A DNA stretch of 64,000 nt from Clostridium gelidum (GTDB lineage Bacteria > Bacillota > Clostridia > Clostridiales > Clostridiaceae): contig NZ_AP024849.1 of assembly GCF_019977655.1 (NCBI RefSeq), positions 2,575,001-2,639,000 of the forward strand, written 5' to 3'. The notes below the pieces were generated by a model. It had not been told where the DNA came from. It ran no database searches and saw only the letters and a program-made list of their open reading frames with translations. Positions 55,201 to 63,379 of this stretch are shown piece after piece. The translations under genes were made by a program, and so were the position numbers. Every line of letters starts with the position of its first letter. Position 1 is the first letter of the stretch.

Positions 55201-55439
55201 AACAAATCCTCCGATAATATTCTTAATAGTTTTATAGTACTTTAGATTAATTTTTTTATCAATAATAAATACTTTGAGTAAAGTAGATTATATTAACAAA
55301 AACATACGTATTAGGAAGGAGATTTAAGATAACAGTCAATAAAAGCATGGATTATAAATTAATAAAGTATTATGGACATTAGATAACTTGCTATAAGGTA
55401 TAATATAATTTAAATAGTATGTTATAGGGGGGGATAAAT

Positions 55440-57287
55440 ATGATAAAGAGCATAAAATTAAAGATTCTTCTAATCATAATAGTATTTATATCATTAATTA
55501 TAGGCAATAGTTTTGTATCAATTAATTTTTTTGATAAATTACAAGAATCCATAGATTCAATAATGCATGCTAATTATGATAGCGTAGTTTATGCACAAAA
55601 TATGAATGATTCATTAGAAAGACAGGACAGTTTAGAACTTTCTTTTATATTTGAGAATAATTTAGAAATTTCACCTGAGTATGAATTAAATCATACTAAT
55701 TTTTTAGCATGGTTAGGGAAGGCTAAAAATAATATTACAGAAGAAGGAGAACACGAAGCTATAGATTTAATTGAAAAAAATTATACTGATTATACAGATA
55801 ATATAAAAGTATTAATAAGTATTAAAAAAAATCAAGGAGATAATGAAGGAAGTAAATATTATTATAGTACTGTTTTTCCACTATTTAAAGATGTAAAAGA
55901 AAACTGCAATACTCTTTTAGATATTAATCAGAAGTCAATGATTAATATGAAGGAAAAATCAAAAAAATTAGTAATTACGGCTAGATACTGTACACTTGGT
56001 ATTGCTGGAGTTGTACTTATAATAGGTATTTCTATAATAAGCTATTTACTTAAAAAAATTATACATCCAATTGAGGACTTAGCAATTGGAATTAATAAAG
56101 TATCAGAAGGAAATTATGAATATAAAATTCCATTAAAAAGAGGAAAGGAAATTAATTTTATATTAGATTGCTTTAACAGCATGGTAGAGAAATTGAAAGA
56201 ATATGATAGATTAAATCTAAATAAGATATTAATGGAAAAGCAAAGAACAGAAGCAATAATGGAAAGCATTAAGTCACCAATAATAGTTACTGATTATGAA
56301 AATAAAATAATAATGTTAAATAAATGTGCTGAAAGAGTATTTGATATAAAAGAAAAAAGGGTAATTAATAGGCAATTTTTAGAAGGAATTAAAGAAGAAA
56401 ATATATTTAATATGATACAAAAGGCACGTAATTCCATTGAAGCGTATAAACCATTTGAAGATATAGAAATTGGAGATACTGAAGATAAAACATATTATAG
56501 AATAACAACAAATCCTATTTGGTTTAAGCATAGTGAGAATTTAGGAACTGTTACTATTATGCAAGATATAACTAAATTTAAAGAACTAGATGACATGAAA
56601 ACAGATTTTATATCCAATGTATCACATGAATTTAGAACTCCTTTAACATCAATTTGTATGGCAGTTGGATTACTTCTAGATAAAAAGTCACATATTAGTG
56701 ATGATGAAATAGAATTATTAACAATAATAAAAGAAGACAGTGATAAATTAGATGATTTGGTTGGTGAGTTACTGGATTTATCCAAGATGAAATCTGGGAA
56801 GATTGAGATGGAGATAAGAGATATAGATATAAATGAGGTTATATATGCAGTTAAAAGAGCATTTAAAATTCAACTTGAAGAGAAGAATATAGAATTAAGT
56901 ATTGATACTAATGGGATAGTAAGAAAAGCAAAAGGAGACATGAATAAAATATCGTGGGTAATAGCAAATTTACTTGGAAATTCTTTAAGATATACTAAAA
57001 CCGATGGTACAGGAATTATAGAAATAAAAGCAAGAGAAGTAAACAATACAATACTAGTATCTGTTTGTGATAATGGAGAAGGCATTGAAGAAAAATATCA
57101 AAAGTTAATATTTGAAAAGTTTATACAAATAAAAGATAAGAATGGAGATTCAACTGGAAGCGCGGGGCTCGGGCTTGCTATATGCAAAGAAATTGTAAAA
57201 GCACATGGTGAAGAAATATGGGTAGATAGTACTGTAGGCAAAGGTAGTTCATTTTACTTTACACTTAAAGCTGGAGAAGCCTTATAA
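55440..57287 (+). CDS. Membrane sensor kinase with HAMP and PAS domains
   Basis: 615 residues after AGGGGGGGAT. There is a membrane segment at 7-28, a helical extracytoplasmic domain (about 30-178) like a four-helix bundle, and a second segment (181-205). HAMP (about 206-258) is followed by PAS (about 275-385, VTDYENKIIMLNKCAERVFD). The H-box is FISNVSHEFRTPLTSICMAV; the ATPase has NLLGNSLRYT, DNGEGIEEKY and GSAGLGLAICKEI. Shared promoter region with the receiver gene suggests the two are partners. Confidence 0.9.
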   Translation: MIKSIKLKILLIIIVFISLIIGNSFVSINFFDKLQESIDSIMHANYDSVVYAQNMNDSLERQDSLELSFIFENNLEISPEYELNHTNFLAWLGKAKNNITEEGEHEAIDLIEKNYTDYTDNIKVLISIKKNQGDNEGSKYYYSTVFPLFKDVKENCNTLLDINQKSMINMKEKSKKLVITARYCTLGIAGVVLIIGISIISYLLKKIIHPIEDLAIGINKVSEGNYEYKIPLKRGKEINFILDCFNSMVEKLKEYDRLNLNKILMEKQRTEAIMESIKSPIIVTDYENKIIMLNKCAERVFDIKEKRVINRQFLEGIKEENIFNMIQKARNSIEAYKPFEDIEIGDTEDKTYYRITTNPIWFKHSENLGTVTIMQDITKFKELDDMKTDFISNVSHEFRTPLTSICMAVGLLLDKKSHISDDEIELLTIIKEDSDKLDDLVGELLDLSKMKSGKIEMEIRDIDINEVIYAVKRAFKIQLEEKNIELSIDTNGIVRKAKGDMNKISWVIANLLGNSLRYTKTDGTGIIEIKAREVNNTILVSVCDNGEGIEEKYQKLIFEKFIQIKDKNGDSTGSAGLGLAICKEIVKAHGEEIWVDSTVGKGSSFYFTLKAGEAL

Positions 57288-57395
57288 CCTATAAATATTT
57301 TTAAAAGGCTATAGGTAGAAAGCTCGGAATATATTGTAGATGAATTGCTTAGAGAGCTAAAAAGTAAGAATTGGTTCGACACATGAGAGGAGTAA

Positions 57396-57440
57396 AAAGA
57401 GACTTAATCATGTTGGGTAACCATGATTAAGTCTCTTTAA
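57396..57440. terminator. Long bidirectional terminator
   Basis: 17-pair stem AAAGAGACTTAATCATG / CATGATTAAGTCTCTTT with a TTGGGTAAC loop, A-rich before and T-rich after. It ends the kinase gene and the minus-strand DUF975 gene. Confidence 0.85.
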
Positions 57441-57459
57441 AAATCTTTAATTATTTAAT

Positions 57460-58107
57460 CTAAAATTCTGAATTAGTGTTTTCAGTAACAGCATAGTAAT
57501 TATTCTTAATATTTAAGTAAAAAGATGCCATTGTTACGTTCATGTAAGGAATTACCCATAGTAATCCAATGAATAATGGAATAATACCTAGTATAAGCCA
57601 TCCTAGGAAACTTAATGAAAGTACAAAGTAATTAAATTTGTATCCTTTCATCATAGCTGCACTTTCCTTTAAACAATCAATAATTGATTTACTGTTATCA
57701 TCAGCTAAAATATAAAATACTTGTGAAAACATAAATGAAAGTATAATACCTGGTACTATTAATAAAATGAATCCTATAACTATAATTATTAACACTAGAA
57801 AATAAACCCCTAATGCTTTTAGTATAACTTTAAATCCAGAAAAGAGATCTTCTATAGCTGGAGTTCCACCATTAGTTGCATAGTTCAATGCAAATCTACA
57901 CATTCCAACGCTCATTACAGCAGTAATAATTGTTGTAGCTAAAAATGAGATTAATATTAGTGGTAAAGATTTACCAGATATAATGTTAAGCCCTTGTCCA
58001 ACTACTTCAAGTATAAGCGTTGCAAGAAAAAATCCACCTACAGCTAGTCCCCATTTTCCTCTTAATTCATCTTTGGCATGGCTTTTTAATTCAGATCTAT
58101 TAATCAT
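57460..58107 (-). CDS. DUF975 membrane protein
   Basis: 215 residues. The start MINRSELKSHAKDELRGKWG is the signature opening of DUF975. About five membrane segments follow, with VPGIILSFMFSQVFYILADD and SAAMMKGYKFNYFVLSLSFL, both typical. Function unknown. AAGGGGGAA lies before the ATG. It is a single-gene unit. Confidence 0.9.
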   Translation of the reverse strand: MINRSELKSHAKDELRGKWGLAVGGFFLATLILEVVGQGLNIISGKSLPLILISFLATTIITAVMSVGMCRFALNYATNGGTPAIEDLFSGFKVILKALGVYFLVLIIIVIGFILLIVPGIILSFMFSQVFYILADDNSKSIIDCLKESAAMMKGYKFNYFVLSLSFLGWLILGIIPLFIGLLWVIPYMNVTMASFYLNIKNNYYAVTENTNSEF

Positions 58108-58398
58108 AAAAATTTCCCCCTTAAAATAACTTGATATTTACCCAATAACATTTAAAACTATACCATAAATTTATTTATATGTACAATATTAGGATTTAGA
58201 ACTAGTTTATCAAAAAATGTTTATTATATGTGTAAATAAATTCTAAGAATTATAAATATGAAAATAACAGTAAATTACCTAAAAATATATATTATGTCAA
58301 GAAGTATGAAAAATAAAAGTAAATGATTACAGTTAATGTGATAAATTTAATAAAATATATGCTATAATGTATATATTATAGAGAAAGGTGGTTATATT

Positions 58399-58767
58399 AT
58401 GGTAGCATTTTATCGTTGTGAATTATGTGGAAATATTGTAGGTCTTATTAAAAATGGAGGAGGCCAATTAGTCTGTTGTGGCAAAAACATGACTAAGCTT
58501 GAAGCTAACTCTACAGATGCAGCACAAGAAAAACATGTTCCAGTTGTAGAAAGAAAAGATGGAAAGATATATGTAACAGTAGGATCTGTCGAACATCCAA
58601 TGACAGAAGAACATTATATAGAATGGATTGCAGTGGTTTCAGATAAAGGAACAGAAAGAGTTTCATTGTCACCAGGAGAAAAACCACAAGCAGTTTTTGT
58701 AGATAAGGGAAATGCAGTAGTTTATGAATATTGTAATTTGCATGGATTATGGAAAGTAGAAGCATAA
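58399..58767 (+). CDS. Desulfoferrodoxin (superoxide reductase)
   Basis: 122 residues. The N-terminal desulforedoxin domain has YRCELCGN (residues 6-13) and VCCGKNM (Fe-Cys4 site). The superoxide-reductase domain has EKHVPVVE, VGSVEHPMTEEHYIEWI (His ligands) and YEYCNLHGLWK (Cys and His ligands). It reduces superoxide to peroxide with electrons from rubredoxin in the cytoplasm, fitting an anaerobe. GAAAGGTGG upstream. Confidence 0.96.
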   Translation: MVAFYRCELCGNIVGLIKNGGGQLVCCGKNMTKLEANSTDAAQEKHVPVVERKDGKIYVTVGSVEHPMTEEHYIEWIAVVSDKGTERVSLSPGEKPQAVFVDKGNAVVYEYCNLHGLWKVEA

Positions 58768-58782
58768 TATTTAGTATTATCA

Positions 58783-58815
58783 AAACACTTAAGTTTAAAA
58801 GCTTAGGTGTTTTTT
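58783..58815 (+). terminator. Terminator after desulfoferrodoxin
   Basis: Stem AAACACTTAAG / CTTAGGTGTTT followed by TTTT. Confidence 0.8.
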
Positions 58816-58825
58816 ATATCTAATT

Positions 58826-58897
58826 AGGCACAATCAAAAAAATAACAAGCCCATTTGTCAGCCTATTTTGGACTTGTTATTTATTTTCATGTGCCTT
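58826..58897. repeat. Dispersed palindromic repeat, copy 5 (complete, short)
   Basis: AGGCACAATCAAAAAAATAA leads to CAAGCCCATTTG, and GGACTTGTTATTTATTTTCA to TGTGCCTT. The arms match those of 17857. It lies between a terminator and the S41-like gene. Confidence 0.8.
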
Positions 58898-58917
58898 AAA
58901 AAAAGAAAGGAACAATT

Positions 58918-60015
58918 ATGAATAAGAATTGGGAAGAAAGATGGACGGAAGATATAGATTATTTAAAAAAATCATTAATAACAAAGCATAAAAATTTATT
59001 TTTCAATGTAGATCAAAAAGAATTCGAAAAGAAAGTTTTAGAATTAAAGTTAAGTGTTAATAACTTAGATTATGATGAAATGAAAGTAGAACTTAGTAGA
59101 CTTGTGGCTATGGTAAAAGACGCTCATACATCTATATACTTTCCAGTTGAAAGATATATGCCACTACGATTTTATTGCTTTTCTGATGGTATATATATTA
59201 CTGCTGTTAGTAAAGGTTATGAAAATTTATTATATAAAAAAGTAACTGCAATTGAAGATTTATTAATAGAAGATGTAACTAGGGAGTTAGCTAAAATAAT
59301 TTCTCATGAAAACAAATATTTTCTTAAAGCACAATGTGTAAAATATTTGCAAGCTGCAGATGTTTTATATGGACTATTAATATGTGATGATAAAAATAAG
59401 ATAAAAATTACAGTAGAAAATGAGATAATAGAAGTAGAAACTGTAAAGTTAAATGAACTAAATTACATAGATAATATGAATGTGCCAATATATGGAGAAA
59501 AATCTAAGGAAAATTATTGGTTTAAATATATAGATAAAGATAAATCATTATATATAAAATATAATAGCTGTAGAGAAAATGGGATTCCTTTAAAAGATAA
59601 AATAAGGAGTACAATAAATTACATAGAAAAGAATAATATAAGCAAAGTAACAATAGATTTAAGAAATAATCTTGGTGGAGACTCATTATTATTAAAGCCT
59701 CTAATAGAATATTTAAAAAACAATAAGGATATTAGTGAAAAAGGAAACTTAAATGTAATTATAGGAAGAGAGACATTTTCCTCAGGACTTTTAAATGCAT
59801 ATGAATTAAAAAATCAATGTAATGCAATACTTATTGGTGAACCAACAGGTGGGAAACCAAATTGTTATGGAGAAATATTAAGATTTAATTTGCCAAATAG
59901 TAAATTTAATGTGAGCTATTCAACTAGATATTATAAATTAATAGAAGATGACTCTGTAGATGCATTGTATCCAGATAAGATAATTGAAGAAAATATTGAT
60001 GATTTTAGAAATTAG
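58918..60015 (+). CDS. Peptidase S41-like protein
   Basis: 365 residues from ATG 58918 after GAAAGGAAC. The C-terminal half has the S41 core: DLRNNLGGDSLLLKPLIEYL, GRETFSSGLLNAYELK (nucleophile Ser) and GEPTGGKPNCYGE (oxyanion loop). The N-terminal half is a helical cap, 'VELSRLVAMVKDAHTSIYFP'. No signal peptide is seen, so it is cytoplasmic, and no PDZ domain is clear. Substrate unknown. Palindromic operator-like DNA follows at 60039. Confidence 0.75.
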   Translation: MNKNWEERWTEDIDYLKKSLITKHKNLFFNVDQKEFEKKVLELKLSVNNLDYDEMKVELSRLVAMVKDAHTSIYFPVERYMPLRFYCFSDGIYITAVSKGYENLLYKKVTAIEDLLIEDVTRELAKIISHENKYFLKAQCVKYLQAADVLYGLLICDDKNKIKITVENEIIEVETVKLNELNYIDNMNVPIYGEKSKENYWFKYIDKDKSLYIKYNSCRENGIPLKDKIRSTINYIEKNNISKVTIDLRNNLGGDSLLLKPLIEYLKNNKDISEKGNLNVIIGRETFSSGLLNAYELKNQCNAILIGEPTGGKPNCYGEILRFNLPNSKFNVSYSTRYYKLIEDDSVDALYPDKIIEENIDDFRN

Positions 60016-60032
60016 ATTATAAAAAATGTATA

Positions 60033-60061
60033 TTGACATTATCACTAGTTAGTGATAAATT
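60033..60061 (+). promoter_or_regulatory. Promoter with overlapping MarR operator
   Basis: TTGACA (60033-60038), 17 bases, TAAATT (60056-60061). Between them lies TTATCACTAGTTAGTGATAA (60039-60058), an inverted repeat, so a bound repressor would block polymerase. The -10 box is only six bases from the marR ATG at 60068. Confidence 0.7.
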
Positions 60062-60067
60062 TAATTC

Positions 60068-60523
60068 ATGGATAAGAAATATGAATCAGATAAAGATAAC
60101 AATTATAAAACAAATTTAAATTTATCTACATTAATTGTCCTTACGAGAGCAGAACAAAAAATTCACAAAATAGAATATGAAACAATAAAAGCAGGTGGAT
60201 TAACTAATTCTCAATTTGCAGTTTTGGAAGTCCTTTATAGTAAGGGTGATTTGAAGATATGTGAGATAATAGAAAAAATATTAACAACTTCAGGAAATGT
60301 TACTGTAGTGATAAAAAATTTAGAGAAGGACGGACTTGTTAGTAAAAATTCAGATCCAGAAGATAAAAGATCAATATTAATATCTATAACAGATAAAGGC
60401 AAAAAGATTATGGATGAGATTTTTCCAAAGCATGTTGATAATATAAATAGTATTTTTGATATATTAACAATTGAAGAAAAATTAGAATTAAAAAAAATAT
60501 TAAAAAAATTTAGGGACGTTTAA
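60068..60523 (+). CDS. MarR-family transcriptional regulator
   Basis: 151 residues. 'SQFAVLEVLYSKGDLKICEI' and ILTTSGNVTVVIKNLEKDGL (recognition helix) lead into the wing SKNSDPEDKRSILISITDKG, as in MarR. There is no Cys that would mark a redox sensor. No ribosome site is seen before the ATG, and the promoter is so close that the mRNA may be leaderless. The same operator occurs before its own gene and before pirin, so it probably represses both. Confidence 0.88.
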   Translation: MDKKYESDKDNNYKTNLNLSTLIVLTRAEQKIHKIEYETIKAGGLTNSQFAVLEVLYSKGDLKICEIIEKILTTSGNVTVVIKNLEKDGLVSKNSDPEDKRSILISITDKGKKIMDEIFPKHVDNINSIFDILTIEEKLELKKILKKFRDV

Positions 60524-60546
60524 AGACGTTAAAAATTTTAAAGGAA

Positions 60547-60564
60547 TATCACTAATTAGTGATA
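60547..60564 (+). promoter_or_regulatory. MarR operator upstream of pirin
   Basis: TATCACTAATTAGTGATA is a perfect inverted repeat, matching the operator at 60039-60058 in both arms. It lies 18 bases before the pirin ATG. Confidence 0.75.
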
Positions 60565-60582
60565 AATAGGAAGGTGTATATT

Positions 60583-61281
60583 ATGTTAAAAAAGATAGAT
60601 AATAAAAATATGGGGAAAAGTGATCTTGGATGGCTAAAAAGTTCATTTCATTTTTCATTTTCAGAGTATTATAATCCTTCAAATATTAATTTTGGAAAAC
60701 TTAGAGTTATAAATGATGATTTAATACAAGGAAAAACAGGATTTCCTATGCATCCTCATAATGATATGGAGATTGTAAGTTACGTTATTGATGGAAAGAT
60801 AACTCATAAAGATAGTATGGGTAATACAGGCGAATTATCTAGAGGTGAAGTTCAATATATGAGTGCTGGTACAGGGGTTTATCATAGTGAATATAATCTG
60901 GGTGATGAAACTTTAAGATCACTTCAAATATGGATTTATCCAGATAAAAAAGATTATAAGCCAAACTATGGAGAAAACAAATTTAATTGGAGTGATAGAG
61001 AGAATAAATGGCTTCATATGGTTTCAAGTATTGAAGGTAATGCCCCAGTTAAGATTCATCAAGATGTTAATATTTATGCAATTTATTTAGATAAGAATAA
61101 TGAAGAATCCTTAAATGTAGAAAAAGATAGGCAAGCTTATCTTGTTCAAATTGAAGGAAACTCTATAATAAATGGTATAGAATTAAATCAAAAAGATGCT
61201 TTAGAGATTGTAGAAGAAAATATTAAAATTAAAGCAAAAGAAAATTCTCATTTCTTAGTATTAGAGATGAAAAAAGCGTAA
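60583..61281 (+). CDS. Pirin-family protein
   Basis: 232 residues from ATG 60583 after GGAAGGTG; an in-frame start at 60559 lies inside the operator and is unlikely. A cupin with metal ligands in GFPMHPHNDMEIVSYVIDG (two His) and 'MSAGTGVYHSEYNLG' (His, Glu). Pirins bind Fe or Ni and some have quercetinase activity; a redox sensor role is also described. It is controlled by the MarR protein, with azoreductase next in line, which suggests a response to quinones or electrophiles. Confidence 0.88.
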   Translation: MLKKIDNKNMGKSDLGWLKSSFHFSFSEYYNPSNINFGKLRVINDDLIQGKTGFPMHPHNDMEIVSYVIDGKITHKDSMGNTGELSRGEVQYMSAGTGVYHSEYNLGDETLRSLQIWIYPDKKDYKPNYGENKFNWSDRENKWLHMVSSIEGNAPVKIHQDVNIYAIYLDKNNEESLNVEKDRQAYLVQIEGNSIINGIELNQKDALEIVEENIKIKAKENSHFLVLEMKKA

Positions 61282-61403
61282 ACAGTATAATGATAAAATA
61301 ATTTAATTATAAAATACATAAAATATATGTATCGTATATATAAAACAAGTAAAATCAATCCGTTTAGCATATGCTACACGAGATATTAAGAGGAGAGATA
61401 AAT

Positions 61404-62000
61404 ATGAGTAAAATATTATATATTAAAGCAAACGCAAAACCAGAAGGACAATCAAGAACTTTTAAAGTTTCAGATAGTTTTATAGAGGAATACAAGAAAA
61501 ACAATCCTAATGATGAGATTATAACTTTAGATTTATATAAAGAAAAAATAGACTTTTTAAAAGGAGAAGATTTAGGGGTTGTATTTGGACCTAAAAATGA
61601 AGAAAGTAGAAATCATCCAGTACTAAAATATGCATATCAATTTGCAGAGGCTGATAAATACATTATTGCAGCACCAATGTGGAATTTAAGTGTTCCGGCA
61701 ATATTGAAGGCATATATTGATTATGTAAGTGTAGTAGGAATTGCATTTAAATATACACAGCAAGGGGCAGTAGGGCTCTTAGAAAACAAAAAAGCTGTGT
61801 ATATAGCAGCTAGAGGTGGAGCATATTCAGGAACTCCATATGAAATGGATGGAATATATTTAAGAGCAATGCTTAATTTCTTTGGTATTAAAGATGTAGA
61901 AACTATTGCAGCAGAAAAATTGGATGTTGCAGGTGAAGATATAAATAAAATAATAGAAGATTCAATAAGTAAAGCAAAAGAAATTGCTAAGAATTTTTAA
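61404..62000 (+). CDS. azoR: FMN-dependent NADH-azoreductase
   Basis: 198 residues from ATG 61404 after AGAGGAGAG. The flavodoxin-like fold shows 'MSKILYIKANAKPEGQSRTF' (FMN phosphate loop), AAPMWNLSVPAILKAYIDYV and AARGGAYSG, all typical of AzoR. It reduces quinones and azo compounds with NADH in the cytoplasm. It belongs with the MarR and pirin genes by position, although it has its own intergenic region of 120 bases. Confidence 0.9.
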   Translation: MSKILYIKANAKPEGQSRTFKVSDSFIEEYKKNNPNDEIITLDLYKEKIDFLKGEDLGVVFGPKNEESRNHPVLKYAYQFAEADKYIIAAPMWNLSVPAILKAYIDYVSVVGIAFKYTQQGAVGLLENKKAVYIAARGGAYSGTPYEMDGIYLRAMLNFFGIKDVETIAAEKLDVAGEDINKIIEDSISKAKEIAKNF

Positions 62001-62057
62001 ATATAGATAGTCAAGTTTGAAATAGATTTTATACTTTGAAAATATATATTAAATTAG

Positions 62058-62125
62058 AAATAAGGGTCATAATTTGTGATATGGTGAATTTTGAGCAAAC
62101 CGTAACAAATGTATGACCCTTATTT
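62058..62125 (+). other. Long inverted repeat after azoR
   Basis: AAATAAGGGTCATAATTTG (62058-62076) pairs with CAAATGTATGACCCTTATTT (62106-62125), 19 pairs with one bulge and a 29-base loop. There is little T run after it. It may be a weak terminator or the end of a small element. The rest of 62001-62371 holds only half-repeats with GCACAATCAAAA. Confidence 0.55.
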
Positions 62126-62330
62126 CAGTGATCTATCAGATATCATTGCGTGATAAACATCAGCAATACGTACAATTACAGAATTCTTTTATTTATAGAT
62201 ATTATGCACAATCAAAATATATTTATTTTAGTATGATTAATAATAAGGAAGACATGCAAAAAATAAATTACTTATGGAAAAGTAGATAAACATTTTAAAT
62301 TCATGATATAATCATTTCGCACTATTACAT

Positions 62331-62350
62331 AAGGCACAATCAAAAAAATA
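62331..62350. repeat. Dispersed palindromic repeat, half copy
   Basis: AAGGCACAATCAAAAAAATA is the left end of the repeat seen at 58826, without its partner arm. A weaker version, TGCACAATCAAAAT, lies at 62205-62218. Confidence 0.55.
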
Positions 62351-62371
62351 ATTTTAAGCGGAGGAAGAAAT

Positions 62372-62509
62372 ATGAACGATAAAAATATAGAAATGATGAA
62401 AAAGCTCATAGAAGAAAAGAAACAAAAAGGAAAGAATACTAAAAATAATGAAAAACCTAAAAAGGTTATAGGTAAAATGTTATTGCATAGTGGAAGAACA
62501 ACACAATAA
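62372..62509 (+). CDS. Small basic protein (45 residues)
   Basis: A strong GCGGAGGAAG lies just before ATG 62372. The frame reads MNDKNIEMMKKLIEEKKQKG, then a Lys/Asn-rich part, and ends LLHSGRTTQ. It is hydrophilic and basic with an amphipathic N-terminal helix. No family is recognised. The good ribosome site is the best reason to think that it is translated. Confidence 0.55.
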   Translation: MNDKNIEMMKKLIEEKKQKGKNTKNNEKPKKVIGKMLLHSGRTTQ

Positions 62510-62590
62510 AACAAAAGATATGTGTGTTGTAAAAATAATGTACACTGAAATATATGACTACTTATTTTTTTATTTAAATATTCTTAAAAA

Positions 62591-62620
62591 AATTGACTTG
62601 TTAATTATAACAAGTCAATT
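62591..62620. terminator. Palindrome, probably bidirectional terminator
   Basis: AATTGACTTGTTA / TAACAAGTCAATT with an ATTA centre, A-run before and T-rich after. The arm TAACAAGTC is also the core of the dispersed repeat. It abuts the 48-bp palindrome. Confidence 0.5.
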
Positions 62621-62668
62621 TAATATCATTTATGATTAATACATATGTATTAATCATAAATGATATTA
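62621..62668. repeat. Perfect 48-bp palindrome
   Basis: TAATATCATTTATGATTAAT then ACAT is followed at once by its exact inverse, ending TGATATTA: 24-base arms and no loop. It lies just downstream of the minus-strand gene that ends at 62691, so it may help to terminate that transcript. Confidence 0.85.
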
Positions 62669-62690
62669 TCTGAAATATAAAAAGTTGATT

Positions 62691-63191
62691 TTAAAAATTG
62701 CCACCTCTAGCAGCTATTGCTAGTTCTATAATAGTAAAAATAAGTGCATAGTTAATTATAGTAATAACAATACAAATTAAAAGTTTTGGAATAAACTTCA
62801 TTTTAGCGGAAATACTAGTTCTTATAGATATAGTAACTCCTAAAAATGCTAATAGGAAAGGAAGAGCTCCTCCACCGATAATTACTAATCCATTTAATAT
62901 AATAAAAATCCATGCCCATTTAGGCATAGAGGCAACTGGCACATAATCATTGCCGGAATCAATGTATTTGCCATCAAGAGCTACATCAATTTTATTTCCA
63001 ATAATAACCAAAATGGCATTTTTTGAACCTAATAGAAAATGTGTTTCACTTGTAGTACCCAGTGTTTTTGATTTTTGAAGCGGAATATCTTGTCCATTTA
63101 CTCGTAAGCCTCTTGAAAAGATTTTTCTGTAAAATTCAACATTATATTCAATACCATCCACAGTTAATTCCCAATTTTTTGTTTTTGCCAT
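62691..63191 (-). CDS. Membrane protein with N-terminal beta domain
   Basis: 166 residues. Residues 1-80 form a strand-rich domain (KNWELTVDGIEYNVEFYRKI, FLLGSKNAILVIIGNKIDVA) that recalls FAIM1-like beta sandwiches. Three membrane segments follow (about 92-112, 112-125 and 133-158). The function is unknown and the FAIM1 likeness is a visual impression only. TAGGGGG lies upstream of the ATG. Confidence 0.6.
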   Translation of the reverse strand: MAKTKNWELTVDGIEYNVEFYRKIFSRGLRVNGQDIPLQKSKTLGTTSETHFLLGSKNAILVIIGNKIDVALDGKYIDSGNDYVPVASMPKWAWIFIILNGLVIIGGGALPFLLAFLGVTISIRTSISAKMKFIPKLLICIVITIINYALIFTIIELAIAARGGNF

Positions 63192-63379
63192 GAAATTAAA
63201 CCCCCTAAATTAAATTACTGCAATATTATAACATAATATGGGGTTATTACAATAAATTTATAAAATAGAGAATTATGTTACAATGATAATGAAAAATGTA
63301 TATTATTGATGAATAAGATTAAATTATGATTAGAAATATCTAAGTGCAACAAATAATTGTAAGAAAGGAGTATTAAGTA

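Noticed and set aside
57374..57380. Spo0A-box-like TTCGACA
   Set aside because: It lies behind the kinase gene and before a terminator, not in a promoter.
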